This document shows, in pieces, positions 46,301 through 58,734 of a stretch of 64,000 nucleotides of DNA (position 1 is the first letter of the stretch; each line of letters starts with the position of its first letter). The notes below the pieces were generated by a model. The model had not been told where the DNA came from, did no database searches, and was given only the letters and a program-made list of their open reading frames with translations. The stretch covers positions 7,205,421 to 7,269,420 of the forward strand of contig LNAC01000038.1 in NCBI GenBank assembly GCA_002007465.1, given 5' to 3'. This DNA is from Ailurus styani (Eukaryota; Chordata; Mammalia; Carnivora; Ailuridae). The position numbers and the translations under genes were made by a program.

Positions 46301-47293
46301 GAAGTACACATAAACCATCAAAATGATTACAAAGATGAGATTACTGTTCTGACTCGATCAATTTTAAACTTGAAGATACCATAATTTTATTCCATGCTCT
46401 GTATTCTAATTTTCTCAACTTCAAAGTGTTTCCCATTCCTTATCTTTCTAAAGTTGCTATTGTCTGAACATACCCTAGGCTAAAACTGGGAAAAAACCAA
46501 ATATATTAGTCATAAATTGATGCAGGAATCTGGCGTCAAACAATCGATTCTTGTCAAACATGGGGACTGTTTCACAGTTCAATGTATATACTTGCATTAC
46601 GTTAAGGACATTTTATTAAATTTATCATGTGTTATGCCATAATCTTGTGTCCTCGATTATTATATAGATTACAATTTTTTGACATTTAATATATTTTACA
46701 GAACTGACATGTAATTTTATTTTCTTAGAGTTGGCATTGGCTCATCGGTTGTTCTGTCATTTTGCATATTGAGTGGGTACACTGGTATTATATGAAAGCT
46801 GGTAAGCAGAAATGTACATAATATAAGAGAACTGTGCATGTAAGTACACATATACCATATTTGTTATATTTACTTAAATTCTTTACACTCACCCTTAATT
46901 TTTATTTCATCTTCCTTTCTCCACTTGTCATTTTATTTTTCCTTGAGAATTTCCAAGGAAAAAATCTCAATAATTGCCTCACCTATAAATATTAATACAG
47001 TCGCAATTTGTTCCAACTAAGAACTGTTACTAATACTACTTTACTTTCTGTTCTCCTGACCCTAGCTATTGCAATTTTTCATCTTAAGATTTATTTTTGG
47101 AATTCCATTGGGAAAGAATCACAGAGTCAAAAGACACATATTTTACTTAAAGTCTCTTGCGGATTTCTAAGAATCATTTTAATTCAATTTAACCACATAT
47201 ACTTTCTTAAAAATCTAGTTCTTTCTCACTGCTCTGTTTTTTTTTCCTTTTAAGTTTACTAGCATTACTATTGACTTATTGCTATTAATGTAT
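46301..47293. other. Unassigned sequence
   Basis: No gene or repeat is recognised. Confidence 0.4.
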
Positions 47294-47308
47294 TTCTTCT
47301 GTCATTTA

Positions 47309-47515
47309 TTTATTTATTTATTTAATTTTTAAAGATTTATTTATTTATTTACTTGACAGAGAGATCACAAGTAGGCACACAGGCAGGCAAAGAGAGAGGA
47401 GGAAGCAGGCTCCCTGCTGAGCAGAGAGCCCGATGCGGGCCTCGATCCCAGGACCCTGGGATCATGACCTGAGCCGAAGGCAGAGGCTTTAAACCACTGA
47501 GCCACCCAGGCACCC
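47309..47515 (-). mobile_element. CAN SINE (mustelid type), full length
   Basis: Near-consensus antisense copy with a double (TTTA)n tail. The perfect 15 bp duplication TTCTTCTGTCATTTA is at 47294-47308 and 47516-47530. Confidence 0.96.
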
Positions 47516-47841
47516 TTCTTCTGTCATTTAAACAAGTTCTAAAGAAGGAGATTTTGAAATTGCATATTTGGCCTAGTAGTTGGCACCAGCAATTTCAAAA
47601 TCACTCTTAAAAAACAATAATGCATGTGGAGGCCTCCAAGAAATATTTGGGAAACTTTTTTGGAACTATGACAGTTCTTAAGGATATAGGTTGCATAATT
47701 CAGATATCTATGATAAAAACATTTGTACACATCATTTCTGGGGTTATTCGTGTTACACATGATTTATCATGAAAACAATTAACTCCCCAAATTAACTCCC
47801 TAAAATTGAAATTTAATACTATCATAATGGTTGCCTTATTT

Positions 47842-47875
47842 AGTAGGAATATTACTTTAGTAGGAATATTACTTT
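47842..47875 (+). repeat. 17 bp perfect tandem duplication
   Basis: AGTAGGAATATTACTTT occurs twice in a row without mismatch. Confidence 0.9.
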
Positions 47876-48778
47876 ATCTATGTCCCCATTTCATATTTTG
47901 TAAATTGGAAATGACATTGACGTATTCTAGACTTAAGCAAATTTTGAATACAAATAAGTTGCATATGTGTGGTACTTTGTCTATGTTGGAAAATTTTTTT
48001 TGTGGTTAATGCAAGCTCAAATTACTAGAGTAAAATATGAAACAACTGCCTTATATTATGTAAATTTGGGTGTCAAGGATTGGGTAAATAAGCTACCTAC
48101 CAAGTTCAACACCATAACTGTGAAAGTTCTGCATTTTTTAGAATATAACTTGGTGACAGTAGCTTTCTTTTTTTTATAGAGGATTTGGAAAAATATTCAC
48201 ATTTCAGTTCTTTGGACTGTCAGTCTGAACTTGCAAATCAAAAGATATTCTGAAAGAAGAGTTTGATTGTCTAAAACCAAGTATTCTAAATTATGGAAAT
48301 ACACCTCAAAGAAATGAGAGAGAAATCATAATGAAGCTGCTTTCTCTTTTGAATATATTCTCCTAAAATGTTGCAAAATAGAAGTTATTAATGTCTTAAA
48401 ATATTCTTTTTTTAAGTTGAAAAATTCTGCCACCTCAAATAATCAGAAAACTTGACATTAACTTTTGACATAGTAGACTTTTCAATAAAAGGTTTAAAGC
48501 TTATTTTGACCAAAGTTGTAAGATATGACAGAGCACTTTATGAGAAGAGATAATTTTATGTTTGCTTCTCAAAACAATTGAACCATACTTTGATGTTTAT
48601 GTTGAATGTCTGCAAGGTTTGTGTCCACTTCTGATGGCATTGTCATTCAATCATATAACTCCTTCATAGAATCCAGAGGTTAGAGACTGAGGATTACCCA
48701 GTAGCAACCAGCAACCATTGTTGTATTTTAGTCATATCATTTTAAAGATAAAGATATAAAATTAAATTATTTTATTAG

Positions 48779-48915
48779 AATATTAGAAACTGGTAATGAG
48801 AGACAGCCATCTACCAAAATCTCAAGGATCCTGGAGATTTNTATCTAATATAAAATATTAGAAACTGGTAATGAGAGACAGCCATCTACCAAAATCTCAA
48901 GGATCCTGGAGATTT
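48779..48915 (+). repeat. 62 bp identical pair around a single N, likely assembly artefact
   Basis: Bases 48779-48840 recur as 48854-48915, with an N at 48841 and 12 unmatched bases between. The first copy ends exactly at the N. Confidence 0.88.
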
Positions 48916-49969
48916 TCTAACGATTGCAGTGTCCCTGAGCTGACATTACTCCTAAACTGTTCATGCTGTTTAGATGTATATTTATTGTGCAGATATACAA
49001 AGATAAAAGAATTAGGATAACATTTTTTGCTCACTCTCACATTCTTCCATAATTTGAAGATATGAGGGCAAAATAAGTGAGGAAAAGGGATGGTCCTCTC
49101 TCATGGTGTTACGGAAAATGACTTATGACTTTTGAACTTTGTTCCCTATCCATTCCCCAGCTGCAGTGTACCTCAGTCAATCCCAGACTTTGCCTCTGCC
49201 TTCGGAAACCCTAACTTCCATAATCAAGGCAAGCAGCTTTCAGTGTTATAATACACTGTGTCTGGGGGTACGCAATGATCTTAAGTAGATTATTTAACGG
49301 GCCAAAAAGAGCCATTATAACAGAAAATTAGTAATTTTACTAAATCATGAAGTATTATACAACCAACTATAGATAGTGTGTAACAGTATTTTGGTCTTTA
49401 AGGTAATTTGAAAGATAGCTATCGCACAAGGAAGAGAACCCAAACTATTTGAATGATGTTCTAATATAATTAGAGGTTTCTAAAGTATTCCTAAATTTGA
49501 GCCTTACCATGAAGAATATAAAAGTAATGAGTCACTTATACTCATTTGAGAGTTTTGGTAAAGAAAAAAATAAAATAATAATAAAATCTTAAAAATGGAA
49601 GACCTGCCAGGCAGTAACAGTTTATTTCTACAAAGTAACAGCTATTTCAAGTGTAAGTATTAGAAATATGTAACATGTTACTTCACTAATGCCTGTCATT
49701 TGTCTGACACACTTTAGAAGGATTATACACACATGCACACACACGCAAATGTGCACGTGCACACAAAGCCATTTATTTGTCATATTCCAACAAATTGATG
49801 GAGGTACTAATAAGTATTGGATACTTCTTTGGGAGAACAATGAAAGAAGGAGATGGAGGGGAAAAATCCCATTTTATTCATAATTGAAATGAAACCATTT
49901 ATTATTAATGACTAATATAATCTTTAATTATGATTGCTGTTTGTTATTTTTCTTTTTTTACCTCGGCAG

Positions 49970-51392
49970 TATATTGTGAAAATTACCAAGCATACAGTAA
50001 GGTTGAAATAATTTTATAGATATTTTATTATATTAAATAAATATATGAAGTTTTATCACATATCTATCCATCTACTATGTATCCATCATTTATCTTGCTG
50101 TGCTATGCATTCAAAATAAATGGCAGATATCAAGACACTTAACCCGAAATATTTCAGTATGCACATAATTAAGTACAGTTCATTATTATTTATGGATTTG
50201 ATTTTTTAGCTAAAACTTAAGTATAATGGAATGTAAAAAATTAAGTGTTTCACTAGGTAAATTCTCACAAATACATACACTTGCATAACCCAAAACCCTC
50301 TTAAGATATAGAAAATTATCAACACTCCAGAATATTCTCTCAGGCTCATTCCTTACCCCCAAACCCGAAAGCAACCACTGTTCTGATTTTCCCAGGATAG
50401 ATTAGTTCTGCCTCTTTTAGAATTTCATATAAGTGGGTTCATACATCATATCCCTATTGTGTAAGTGTTTGCTCGTTAAGCATTTTTTGAGATTTATATG
50501 TTGTGTGAATTGGAAGTTCATTTTTTTAAATGACTAACAGTGTTCCATTGCATTAAAATGTCAGATTTTGCTTATCTATTCCACAAACCCACTTTGGGCT
50601 GATATTAAAAAAGCTATTATTAAAAATTATCGCACAGCTTTTAAGGCACATTTGTTCACTTACATAGGGTGAATATTAAGAGAAGAATTGTGGAGTCAAA
50701 GGACAGGTTTTTTTTTTCTTGTTTTATAAGAAATTGCCAGAGATTTTTGCGTAGAAGTTATGAGTAAACACCGTATTGCTCCAAATTCTTGCCAATATTT
50801 TGTATTGTCAGAATTCATAATTTTAATTATTTTGGTGGATATACACTGGCATCTCATTATTACCTAATTTACTGTTCCAATATGATAAATGGTGCTGAAT
50901 GTTTTTGTATGTGTGTGCTTTGTTGTCCGTTCATATATCTTTGTGAAGTGTCACTCAGTCTATTACTTATTTCATTAGGCTATTGGGGATTTTTGTTAAG
51001 TATGTCTGGAATAACAATCCTTTGTCAGATACATGTTTTTGAAATATTTTTTTAAATCTGTGGCTGACTTTTTAATTGGGTTAACCATATTTTTGGTTTT
51101 TTTTTCTTTTGATGTGTTCTAATTTATTTTTAATCACACTTATGAATAAAAAGAAAACTTTTCTGATGCCCAATTGCAAAGATCTCGTACAGATTTTAAA
51201 TTACAATTTTAGCTAACATTTCAATTTAAGATCTTTATAAAATTAATTTTTATGTATGGTGTAAGATAGAATTCAAAGTTCATTTTTGTTGTATATGACT
51301 ATCCAACTGTTCCAGCACCATTTTTAAAAGACATGTCTTTCCTCATTGGATTGCTTGGGCAAGATAAATTAAAAAACAAGAACTGTCGTTTA
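49970..51392 (-). mobile_element. L1 remnant, antisense (3' UTR and ORF2 end)
   Basis: Antisense L1ME-like landmarks in order: TATCACATATCTATCCATC, CTTAACCCGAAATATTTCAG, GCAACCACTGTTCTGATTTT, TTTCATATAAGTGGGTTCAT, ATACACTGGCATCTCATTAT, CTTTGTCAGATACATGTTTT and TCCAGCACCATTTTTAAAAG. The final part is ORF2 C-terminal. It continues after the SINE insertion. Confidence 0.82.
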
Positions 51393-51602
51393 GGGCGCCT
51401 GGGTGGCTCAGTGGGTTAAAGCCTCTGCTTTCAGCTCAGGTCATGGTCTCAGCGTCCTGGGATCGAGGCCCGCATCGGGCTCTCTGCTCAGCGGGGAGCC
51501 TGCTTCCTCCTTTCCTTGTCTCTCTGCCTACTTGTAATCTCTCTCTCTGTGTCAAATAAATAAATAAAAAAAAAAATCTTAAAAAAAAAAAAAAATAAAA
51601 AA
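51393..51602 (+). mobile_element. CAN SINE (mustelid type), copy 1 of duplicated junction
   Basis: Complete head and body, with an A-rich tail that ends at the N. It has no right-hand target site of its own. It is probably the same insertion as 51688-51889. Confidence 0.85.
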
Positions 51603-51687
51603 NGTTCCAGCACCATTTTTAAAAGACATGTCTTTCCTCATTGGATTGCTTGGGCAAGATAAATTAAAAAACAAGAACTGTCGTTTA

Positions 51688-51889
51688 GGGCGCCTGGGTG
51701 GCTCAGTGGGTTAAAGCCTCTGCTTTCGGCTCAGGTCATGATCTCAGCGTCCTGGGATCGAGGCCCGCATTGGGCTCTCTGCTCAGCAGGGAGCCTGCTT
51801 CCTTCTCTCCCTGTCTCTCTGCCTGCCTCTCTGCTACGTGTAATCTCTCTCTCTGTGTCAAATAAATAAATAAAATTAAAAAAAAAAAA
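51688..51889 (+). mobile_element. CAN SINE (mustelid type), copy 2 of duplicated junction
   Basis: Complete copy whose flanks AACTGTCGTTTA and ACCTGTCGTTTA (51891-51902) form the target-site duplication. The host antisense L1 resumes directly after it. Confidence 0.93.
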
Positions 51890-51902
51890 GACCTGTCGTT
51901 TA

Positions 51903-52260
51903 TGTAACTAATCAAATAGAGAAGTGTGGAACTATTTATGATCTCTTTATTCCACTCCATTCTTCAATTTGTCAATCTTTATGCTAATATTACTCTAATT
52001 TTCTCTATCTGTATATAAGGCTAGAAATCAGTTAGTGTGACTTACTCAAATTCATTCTTTTACCACATCACATTGCATATTTTATGCTCTTTGAATTTCT
52101 ACAGATATTTCAGAATGCAAGAAATTAATTCATCCTTATTTTATTGGATTTGCACTGCATTTTCAATATAGAAAACATTTTTTGTTGTAATACAGAATAT
52201 ATAACATATAGAAATATTTTTCATAATATAAATATCCCCTTGTTCTCTTTACTTCAATAT
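51903..52260 (-). mobile_element. L1 remnant, antisense, continued
   Basis: It continues the L1 of 49970: GATCTCTTTATTCCACTCC, TCAATTTGTCAATCTTTATGC and CAGAATGCAAGAAATTAATT match the antisense ORF2 C-terminal part with decay. Confidence 0.65.
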
Positions 52261-52284
52261 TATTCTTGCCTACTATTTCCCTTT

Positions 52285-52481
52285 TATAAAAAAGATTTAT
52301 TTATTTGAGAGAGAGTGCTTGAGAGCATGCAGAGAGGGGGGTGCAGAGAAAGAGCCTCTTCAAGCAGACTCTCTGCTGAGTGCAGGGCCCAACGCAGAGC
52401 TCATCTCAAGACCCATGAGATCATGACCTAAGCCAAAACCAAGAGTTGATTGCTTAACTGACTGAGCCACCCAGGTACCCC
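52285..52481 (-). mobile_element. CAN SINE, older subtype, antisense
   Basis: Diverged copy with GAGAGCATGCAGAGAGGGG and head GAGCCACCCAGGTACCCC. The perfect duplication ACTATTTCCCTTT lies at 52272-52284 and 52482-52494. Confidence 0.94.
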
Positions 52482-52494
52482 ACTATTTCCCTTT

Positions 52495-54829
52495 AAGAAG
52501 AGAAATATTGAGATTTGATTGGATGTCTTAAAAGCAAGCAAGTATATCTAAATGTAGCTGTGATTAGTGATGACAGTTCGCTGAGGAAGATGATAATGAT
52601 GTCAAATGACACATTATATCTTTGAAATTGCTCAGGTACCATAAAAGGTTTGCAATAGTTGACTACAACTAGGATTCTCATTTATAATTATTGTACTTCT
52701 GATCATTTAGCAACATAAATAAGTTTGTAACTGGGCTCTACTCATCACTAATTTTTATTAATCTGTTTATTTTTGAGGGAGGCTATGGGATTCATCTGCA
52801 TAACCTTGTTCTGTGAAGATGATTCCTACCAATGGCCACTTTTCAAATGTTATAAATCTTGACAACCACTTTGTTCATCTTTTCAATCAGGTGCAAAATT
52901 CAGCTGTACCAATATTTTTAATTGCTTGGCAAAAAGTAGCAAACATCTGCTCATACACAAGGTGGTTTTGAATTAGTAATCAAAATAAATAATGCTTTGT
53001 ATTTTCAGATAGTATGTGATTCAGTAGGTTGAATACATCTGTGTTATATATCAAAAGGATCGCCATTTCAATAAAAATTAACATAATGTTCTAAGTGATG
53101 TTTCTCTTTTAAATAAAGAAAACTTATAAAAATTCTCAATTGTTACATATATACATGTATAGCAATATGTATCAACATATAGGTATATATATGTAAATAT
53201 ATGTAATTATTGAGAATATATATATATAGACATGCTCATAGGCACACACAGATTCACATACAGATATATATGGAAGAAATTGCAATGTTGTTAAAAACTA
53301 GGGTCATGAAAATAAAAACCCTATATTATGTAAGCTTAAATGTCAAGATGCTGCATTCTGAAAATGCAACTGGAAAATGTTTGCACAAGTTATTTTACTT
53401 TGCTTAGCATTATAGATTTGGTTTATAGCAGCTGATCATGAAAAAGGAAATATTTTAATTTAGCTAAACATATTTTCCATCAACATGTATTATCCATAAT
53501 AATGAATGTTCTTCAAATGAAGTAATTTAGTTTTGCCATATCATACAGTGAGAATTATAAGAAAGTCATGTTTCATTCTTGTTAAGTTTTTTATGAAGAA
53601 AAATGGGAAAATGCTGCTTTGACATGTAGTTTAGCTTAATAATAAGAATTCAAACCTTTGGTAAATAGGATATTGAAACTTTTTACCTGGAATTTATTAC
53701 AATTGTAAAAGTCAAATACTAAGATATAATTGTGTTCTGATTATGTAAGATAATATTCCAGGTAGAGATGGAAAAGCATTAGCTAAAAAGCCTGGTTCTA
53801 ATGTAAGAAACATAGACCTCAGAGAAGGCACATCTATTACCAGTCACATTTTCAGAACAATTTATCCAAAGTATACTTTTTCTTTTGTTGAAACTCATAT
53901 TGTTATTATTTTATTTTGACCATGCCAGCTTTGTTCTATGTGGTAAAAGTCTCTTAAATTCAAATGATCTATTTTGAATAAATACAAGAAAATTCTGCTT
54001 AATTAATTGTAAATGACATGCATATTGATACAAAAGACAACACTTTGTACCTATGAAAAACTGGTAACAATCTTAAATGGTTGAGGGGACATCATATGTA
54101 TTATCAACATGCTGTTTTATAAAAAAAATCACAAAAGTTGAAAACCATAAAAAATGTTTGTCATTTGGAAATAGTACAAAAAATATAATATGGGTAAGTC
54201 ACTTGGGTTTACCATATCATTATTTGAGATAATACTGATTTTTAAACTAATTAATCGATATGAGAGGCATTGTTAAATCTCTATTCCATGTGCATTAAAG
54301 TATAACTATAAAATTTGTGTAGGAAAGTGAAAATATATAAATGTATATGATACAAAACAGAAGAATAGTAAACTATGTTCTTTTTTATTTTTATGCTATT
54401 TATTTTTTTATTTTGAAAAAAGTATGTTCTTAAAGAGCTTTCTTTACCTTCTCTTCTTTATCTTCAGAACTTAAGTCTTCAACCTAGGAAAATGGCTCTA
54501 TAACATTAGTTTTCATTTGCATGTTGGTAGTTGATCTTTAATGTGCTTATTCTGAATTAAACTCAACATCTAGAGATGTTATGTAGTTTCCATCTTGTTT
54601 ATTCTGCTTTTGATTAAATACGGTTCTCTACTACAGAATAGGAAGTACAATCGTTGGCATAATATGATGCACTCTAATCATCATAAATCATTTTTTGTTG
54701 TGAAATCTGTCATCAAAACGATAAACTTGTATAATCTGCATTAGACAATTATTTGCACTGGCCTCTCTGACATTCTACATACCAAAGATATTCCACTTTT
54801 AGGACTAAGTTGCTCCTTTTTGTTGTTTA
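52495..54829. other. A+T-rich unassigned sequence
   Basis: No gene or interspersed repeat is recognised. TA-rich simple sequence lies at 53145-53275. Confidence 0.4.
53145..53275. repeat. TA-rich simple sequence
   Basis: ATATATACATGTATA, TATATATGTAAATATATG and TATATATATAG runs dominate. Confidence 0.75.
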
Positions 54830-55300
54830 TGACAGTATTAGTTTCCTATGGTTGCTATAACAAAATACATTTCGTGGCTAAAATCAACAGAAATATATTC
54901 TCTCACAAATGCTAGCAGTCCAAAGCCTGGCAGGGCTGTTCTCCCTTTGGGCTCTGAGAAAGAACCCTTTACTTGCCTCTCCCACCTTTTGGTAGCTGGC
55001 AGCAGGGCATCTTCTAGCTGCATCATTCCAATCTCTGCCTCCATCTTCACATTTCCTTCTCCCCTTTGAGCCTGTCTTCAAACCCTATCCATCCCTTATA
55101 AGGATAGGTGATTGCATATAGGGCCCTCCCCAGTAATCCAGAATAAACCCCTTCTCAAGATCTTTAATTTAATCACACTTTTTGAAATATAAGAAAATAT
55201 TCACACTTTTGCCATGTTAGATATTTTCAGGTTCTTGGGATTAGAACATAGGTGTACTTTAAAGGGGGGGGCATAAGTTAGCCTGCTAAAATGATCAATT
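54830..55300 (-). mobile_element. MLT1-type MaLR solitary LTR, antisense
   Basis: Well preserved: GTATTAGTTTCCTATGGTTG, CTATAACAAAATACATTTCG, AGCAGGGCATCTTCTAGC, CCTTATAAGGATAGGTGATT and GGGATTAGAACATAGGTGT. This is the typical antisense order. A G run of 8 at about 55264-55271 is unusual. Confidence 0.88.
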
Positions 55301-57479
55301 TTATTTTCCAACAAGTTTGGGAGATGTTACTCAGAACACTATCAGGACCTTCCTGCCTTTATGAACTGATGAAAGTAATCAAATGTACTAAAACAATATA
55401 TTAAATAACTAATGCATGATTGGATTTATAGTCAACAAAATACATCTATAAAAACATAAAAATCACTGTATTAACATACTGCCATTCACTCCAGAATGAC
55501 ACCATTCTGCGATGCCTTCTACTTCCATGCTCACTCCATTCTGCACTGTGGGAAGATAGCACCTTCTCAATGGCCAAATCCAGTGTCTACAGAGCATGAT
55601 GAGTAATGTATTAGTTTTATCAAATTATCATAAAATTGATATCTATTATACCTACAGTTATACCTATAGAAAAGGGATTATTATAAGGATTGGTTGAATG
55701 AATGAAGGCAAGTGATGATAAAATACACATACCAGATTTACAGATCAGTGTTATTTGCAAGACAAGAACAGTGGCCCATTGTACTGTTAGGCTTTAAAAG
55801 CAGATGCAGTGGAGCTAGACACTAGGATTGGAGAAGAGATCCTGGATATTTTAAGAAAAAACAATAAATAAGCACGCCATAAAATTTCATAGTCTATATT
55901 TCTTCATGCACATATATGTATATATGTACATATATTTGTACATTTAATATTCAAATGAAATAGTGTAAAATTATAGTTTAAAAGATTTTGAAAATAAAAG
56001 TAACTGTAATTTATCAAATTATTTATTGTGAGCACAAATTAAACCTGTATACTTAATTATGTATTTTATGGGTTTTATGAACATTGGAAAAATCTTCCTT
56101 TAGCCACAACAAATAAACTTAGATCAGCTTGACTTAAAGCTCCTCTATGCCAGTTTTTATGGTATCCAAGTTTCAATCAAATGATTTAGCATGTCTCTTT
56201 CTGGTTACATCCCGTGCCAAGTCATTTTTGGACTCCAAAATAATTCTATGCCTGCTTGTTTCTTTTTTGATATGATTGAGTTATTATGGCATCTACCATA
56301 TTATTAATAACATCATATTCTGTTGGTAGGACAAGTTAAATTAAATTTGAGGATATATGACACGCAGAGGAAATGTGATCCAAGACCTTTCCAAAGCAGG
56401 AAATATAGTTCAGCTTTAGAGAAATGGCCAAGAATCATAGATAAAATATTTGGTAGTATATAAAATCAGGTAGAATATATCTTGAAATAGATTTGTAACA
56501 CAATGAGATTGAGTTTAATAATATCTTCGCAAAATTCGGAGAAATAAATCCCTCACTGGGGGAAAGGCATAGGGTTTGATGATAATATGAAATCCTATTC
56601 TTGCCTTTCATCCATGCCAAAGCCATCCAACCCATTCTAAGATTTGGTTCTGTCACTTCATAGACTATCCGATTGACCCAGTGGGAGGCAGTAGAATTAC
56701 TGTGCAGGAAAAAAAACTGTAAAGCATGGACTCCTAATCCAAGACCCAAACCTGTGGTACTTATCTCTAAGGTAGCTAAACATTTCACAAGTTTTCCTGA
56801 AGATTTGGGTCTATTTATTGAATTTTGCATGTATTTCAAGAGAGAAAACAAATGATTGTTCCTCACATTTTAAAACTGAGTAAAATTACACAGCTATTCA
56901 ATGATCATGTTTCTATAGATAGGAAGAAGTATACTTGATTTTTTATTTGGGCTACCTCAACTCATTTTACTAACAAATAAGATAAAGAATAATTTTGCAT
57001 AACTTTAGTAGAATGACAGAGAACAAGATAATCAACTATTCAAAATTTGATGCTTTCCTTAGCTGTTTGGAAATGCTCTTAACTAATTCAACAATTTTTT
57101 AAAAAGCTATCAGTAGACTTGCTTATAAAGCCCAGAGCACTGATATTGAAGGAAAGAAAGATTCTTTTTATAACCCACAAATCTTGGGACATATTTTGGG
57201 CACCTCCCAATTTGTTAGTTTTATATTTCCTACAATTATAATGCAGATTTAAATTTTTTTTCCTACTAAATGTTCTTTACATGCAACCAATTCCCTCCAG
57301 TTTACTTCATTATGGTGTTTGCTGGCTTCTGGCACTGCAAACTGACCATTCTTCCCTTTGAAATTAATGAGTATTTTGGAGGAAATAATTTGAGATGATG
57401 CAAATAGCTTTCAGTCTCTCGGAAATTTTGTCCTGCAAAAAATAAGGCAGTGGAGTTCTAATGGCAGTATTTTGCATTC
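55301..57479. other. Unassigned sequence
   Basis: No repeat is recognised. The minus strand is open for 143 codons at 56435-56866, but the product has no domain I know and lacks gene context. I treat it as chance. Confidence 0.4.
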
Positions 57480-57840
57480 CTCATTCCTTTCACATAGAAA
57501 GGACTTCTTCCGCAAGGGAGAGCTGTCACTTCTCTGTATATGGTATTTATTCAGTTATTTATAGAAAACAATATGGTTTTATGGGTATTTATTTTATTTG
57601 ATGGGTCATAATCCAGTGCTATTGCGATTTATATTTTTGTCCAAATCATTTTGGCTTTCACCTTTGGGAGCTCTTTCATTTTGGTTCTTTTGCACTTACA
57701 ATATACCGTGTTCTGTTTTGAATGTTTCCTTATTTTCTGTTATTCTCCAGGCTCATCTTATATTTTCCTAGCCTGCAATCAATCCTTTCTCCAAAGAGTT
57801 CTGTGGATAATATATTTCTATGATCTTGCATTTAGTAAAC
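57480..57840 (-). mobile_element. L1 3' UTR remnant, antisense
   Basis: GATGGGTCATAATCCAGTGC, TTTGGGAGCTCTTTCATTTT, TTCTCCAGGCTCATCTTATA and CTTTCTCCAAAGAGTTCTG follow the antisense 3' UTR of old L1M elements. It is related to the fragments at 18.9 kb and 63 kb. Confidence 0.68.
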
Positions 57841-58310
57841 ACACTGTGGTGCATTTAAACATGTGAATTTTTTCCTAGGTTTTTTCTCTTGCTATGAAGG
57901 AATATATGAGTCTTCATTATTGGAGATTTAAGAAATTTTTTAGGGATTTTTCCCCCCTCCGTCCTATTTCTCTCCTTTTCTTCTTTGTATAAATCCTATT
58001 GGATTGGATCAATTATTTATGTGCTTTATATTTTTTTTCCTATTTTTTCAGGTCTGTTTGACTTTCTACACTCAGGTTTGATAATTTGCCACTGTTAGAT
58101 TTTGTCTCAAAAATATATTTGTTAGAATATACAATTTTTATTTCATTTTATCTTTTGTATTTTTTTTCTTGGTAGTTGCAAATTTTAGTTTTAAAGAAAT
58201 CTGCTTCTACTTTCTGATAACAACCTAATTTTGGTTTTATATGAGATATTATTGTTTGTCACTTTGAGGATATTAATTTTATTTTTATAAAATTCCTGCT
58301 ACTGAGACAA
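57841..58310. other. T-rich unassigned sequence
   Basis: No gene or repeat is recognised. Confidence 0.35.
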
Positions 58311-58572
58311 GGAAACTGAAGGGTTTCCCCCTGAGAGAAAAGGCTGTTTGGTTTTGTTTTTGCTTCTTCTTTTTTTGTTGTTTTTTTTTAAGATTTTATT
58401 TATTTATTTGACACACACACAGAGATTACAAGTAGGCAGAGNGGGAAACTGAAGGGTTTCCCCTAGAGAGAAAAGGCTGTTTGGTTTTGTTTTTGCTTCT
58501 TCTTTTTTTTTGTTTTTTTTAAGATTTTATTTATTTATTTGACACACACACAGAGATTACAAGTAGGCAGAG
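58311..58572 (+). repeat. About 130 bp near-identical pair around a single N
   Basis: Bases 58311-58441 recur as 58444-58572, with an N at 58442. They differ by a CCTGAG/CTAGAG change and T-run lengths. The first copy stops inside a SINE exactly at the N, so this is probably an unmerged contig overlap. Confidence 0.88.
58369..58441 (-). mobile_element. CAN SINE fragment cut by assembly gap
   Basis: Only the tail and the first body bases are present before the N. It is probably the same insertion as 58502-58707. Confidence 0.8.
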
Positions 58573-58707
58573 AGGCAGGCAGAGAGAGAGGAGGAAGCAG
58601 GCTCCCTGGCGAGCAGAGAGCCCAATGCGGGCCTCGATCCCAGGATCCTGAGATCATGACCTGAGCCGAAAGCAGAGGCTTTAACCCACTGAGCCACCCA
58701 GGCGCCC
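58502..58707 (-). mobile_element. CAN SINE (mustelid type), full length
   Basis: Near-consensus antisense copy with GACACACACACAGAGATTAC in place of the usual GACAGAGAGAG. The perfect duplication TTGTTTTTGCTTCTT lies at 58487-58501 and 58708-58722. Confidence 0.95.
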
Positions 58708-58734
58708 TTGTTTTTGCTTCTTATCTGGCTTCTA

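Larger units (their letters stand above)
47531..49965. other. A+T-rich unassigned sequence
   Basis: No gene is recognised. It includes a 17 bp tandem pair at 47842-47875, the duplicated single-N junction at 48779-48915 and a short (CA)-rich tract at 49728-49765. Confidence 0.4.
51309..51902 (+). repeat. About 290 bp near-duplicate pair across a single N
   Basis: Bases 51309-51602 (L1 flank plus SINE) recur as 51604-51890, separated by an N at 51603. The L1 flanks are identical, but the SINE bodies differ, for example TCATGGTCTC against TCATGATCTC and a CTCTGCCTGCC insert in copy 2. This fits an unmerged overlap of two haplotypes or of mis-assembled SINE reads. Confidence 0.88.

Noticed and set aside
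56435..56866. 143-codon minus-strand open frame as a gene
   Set aside because: No recognisable domain, no splice or promoter context, and frames of this length are expected by chance in 64 kb read in six frames.
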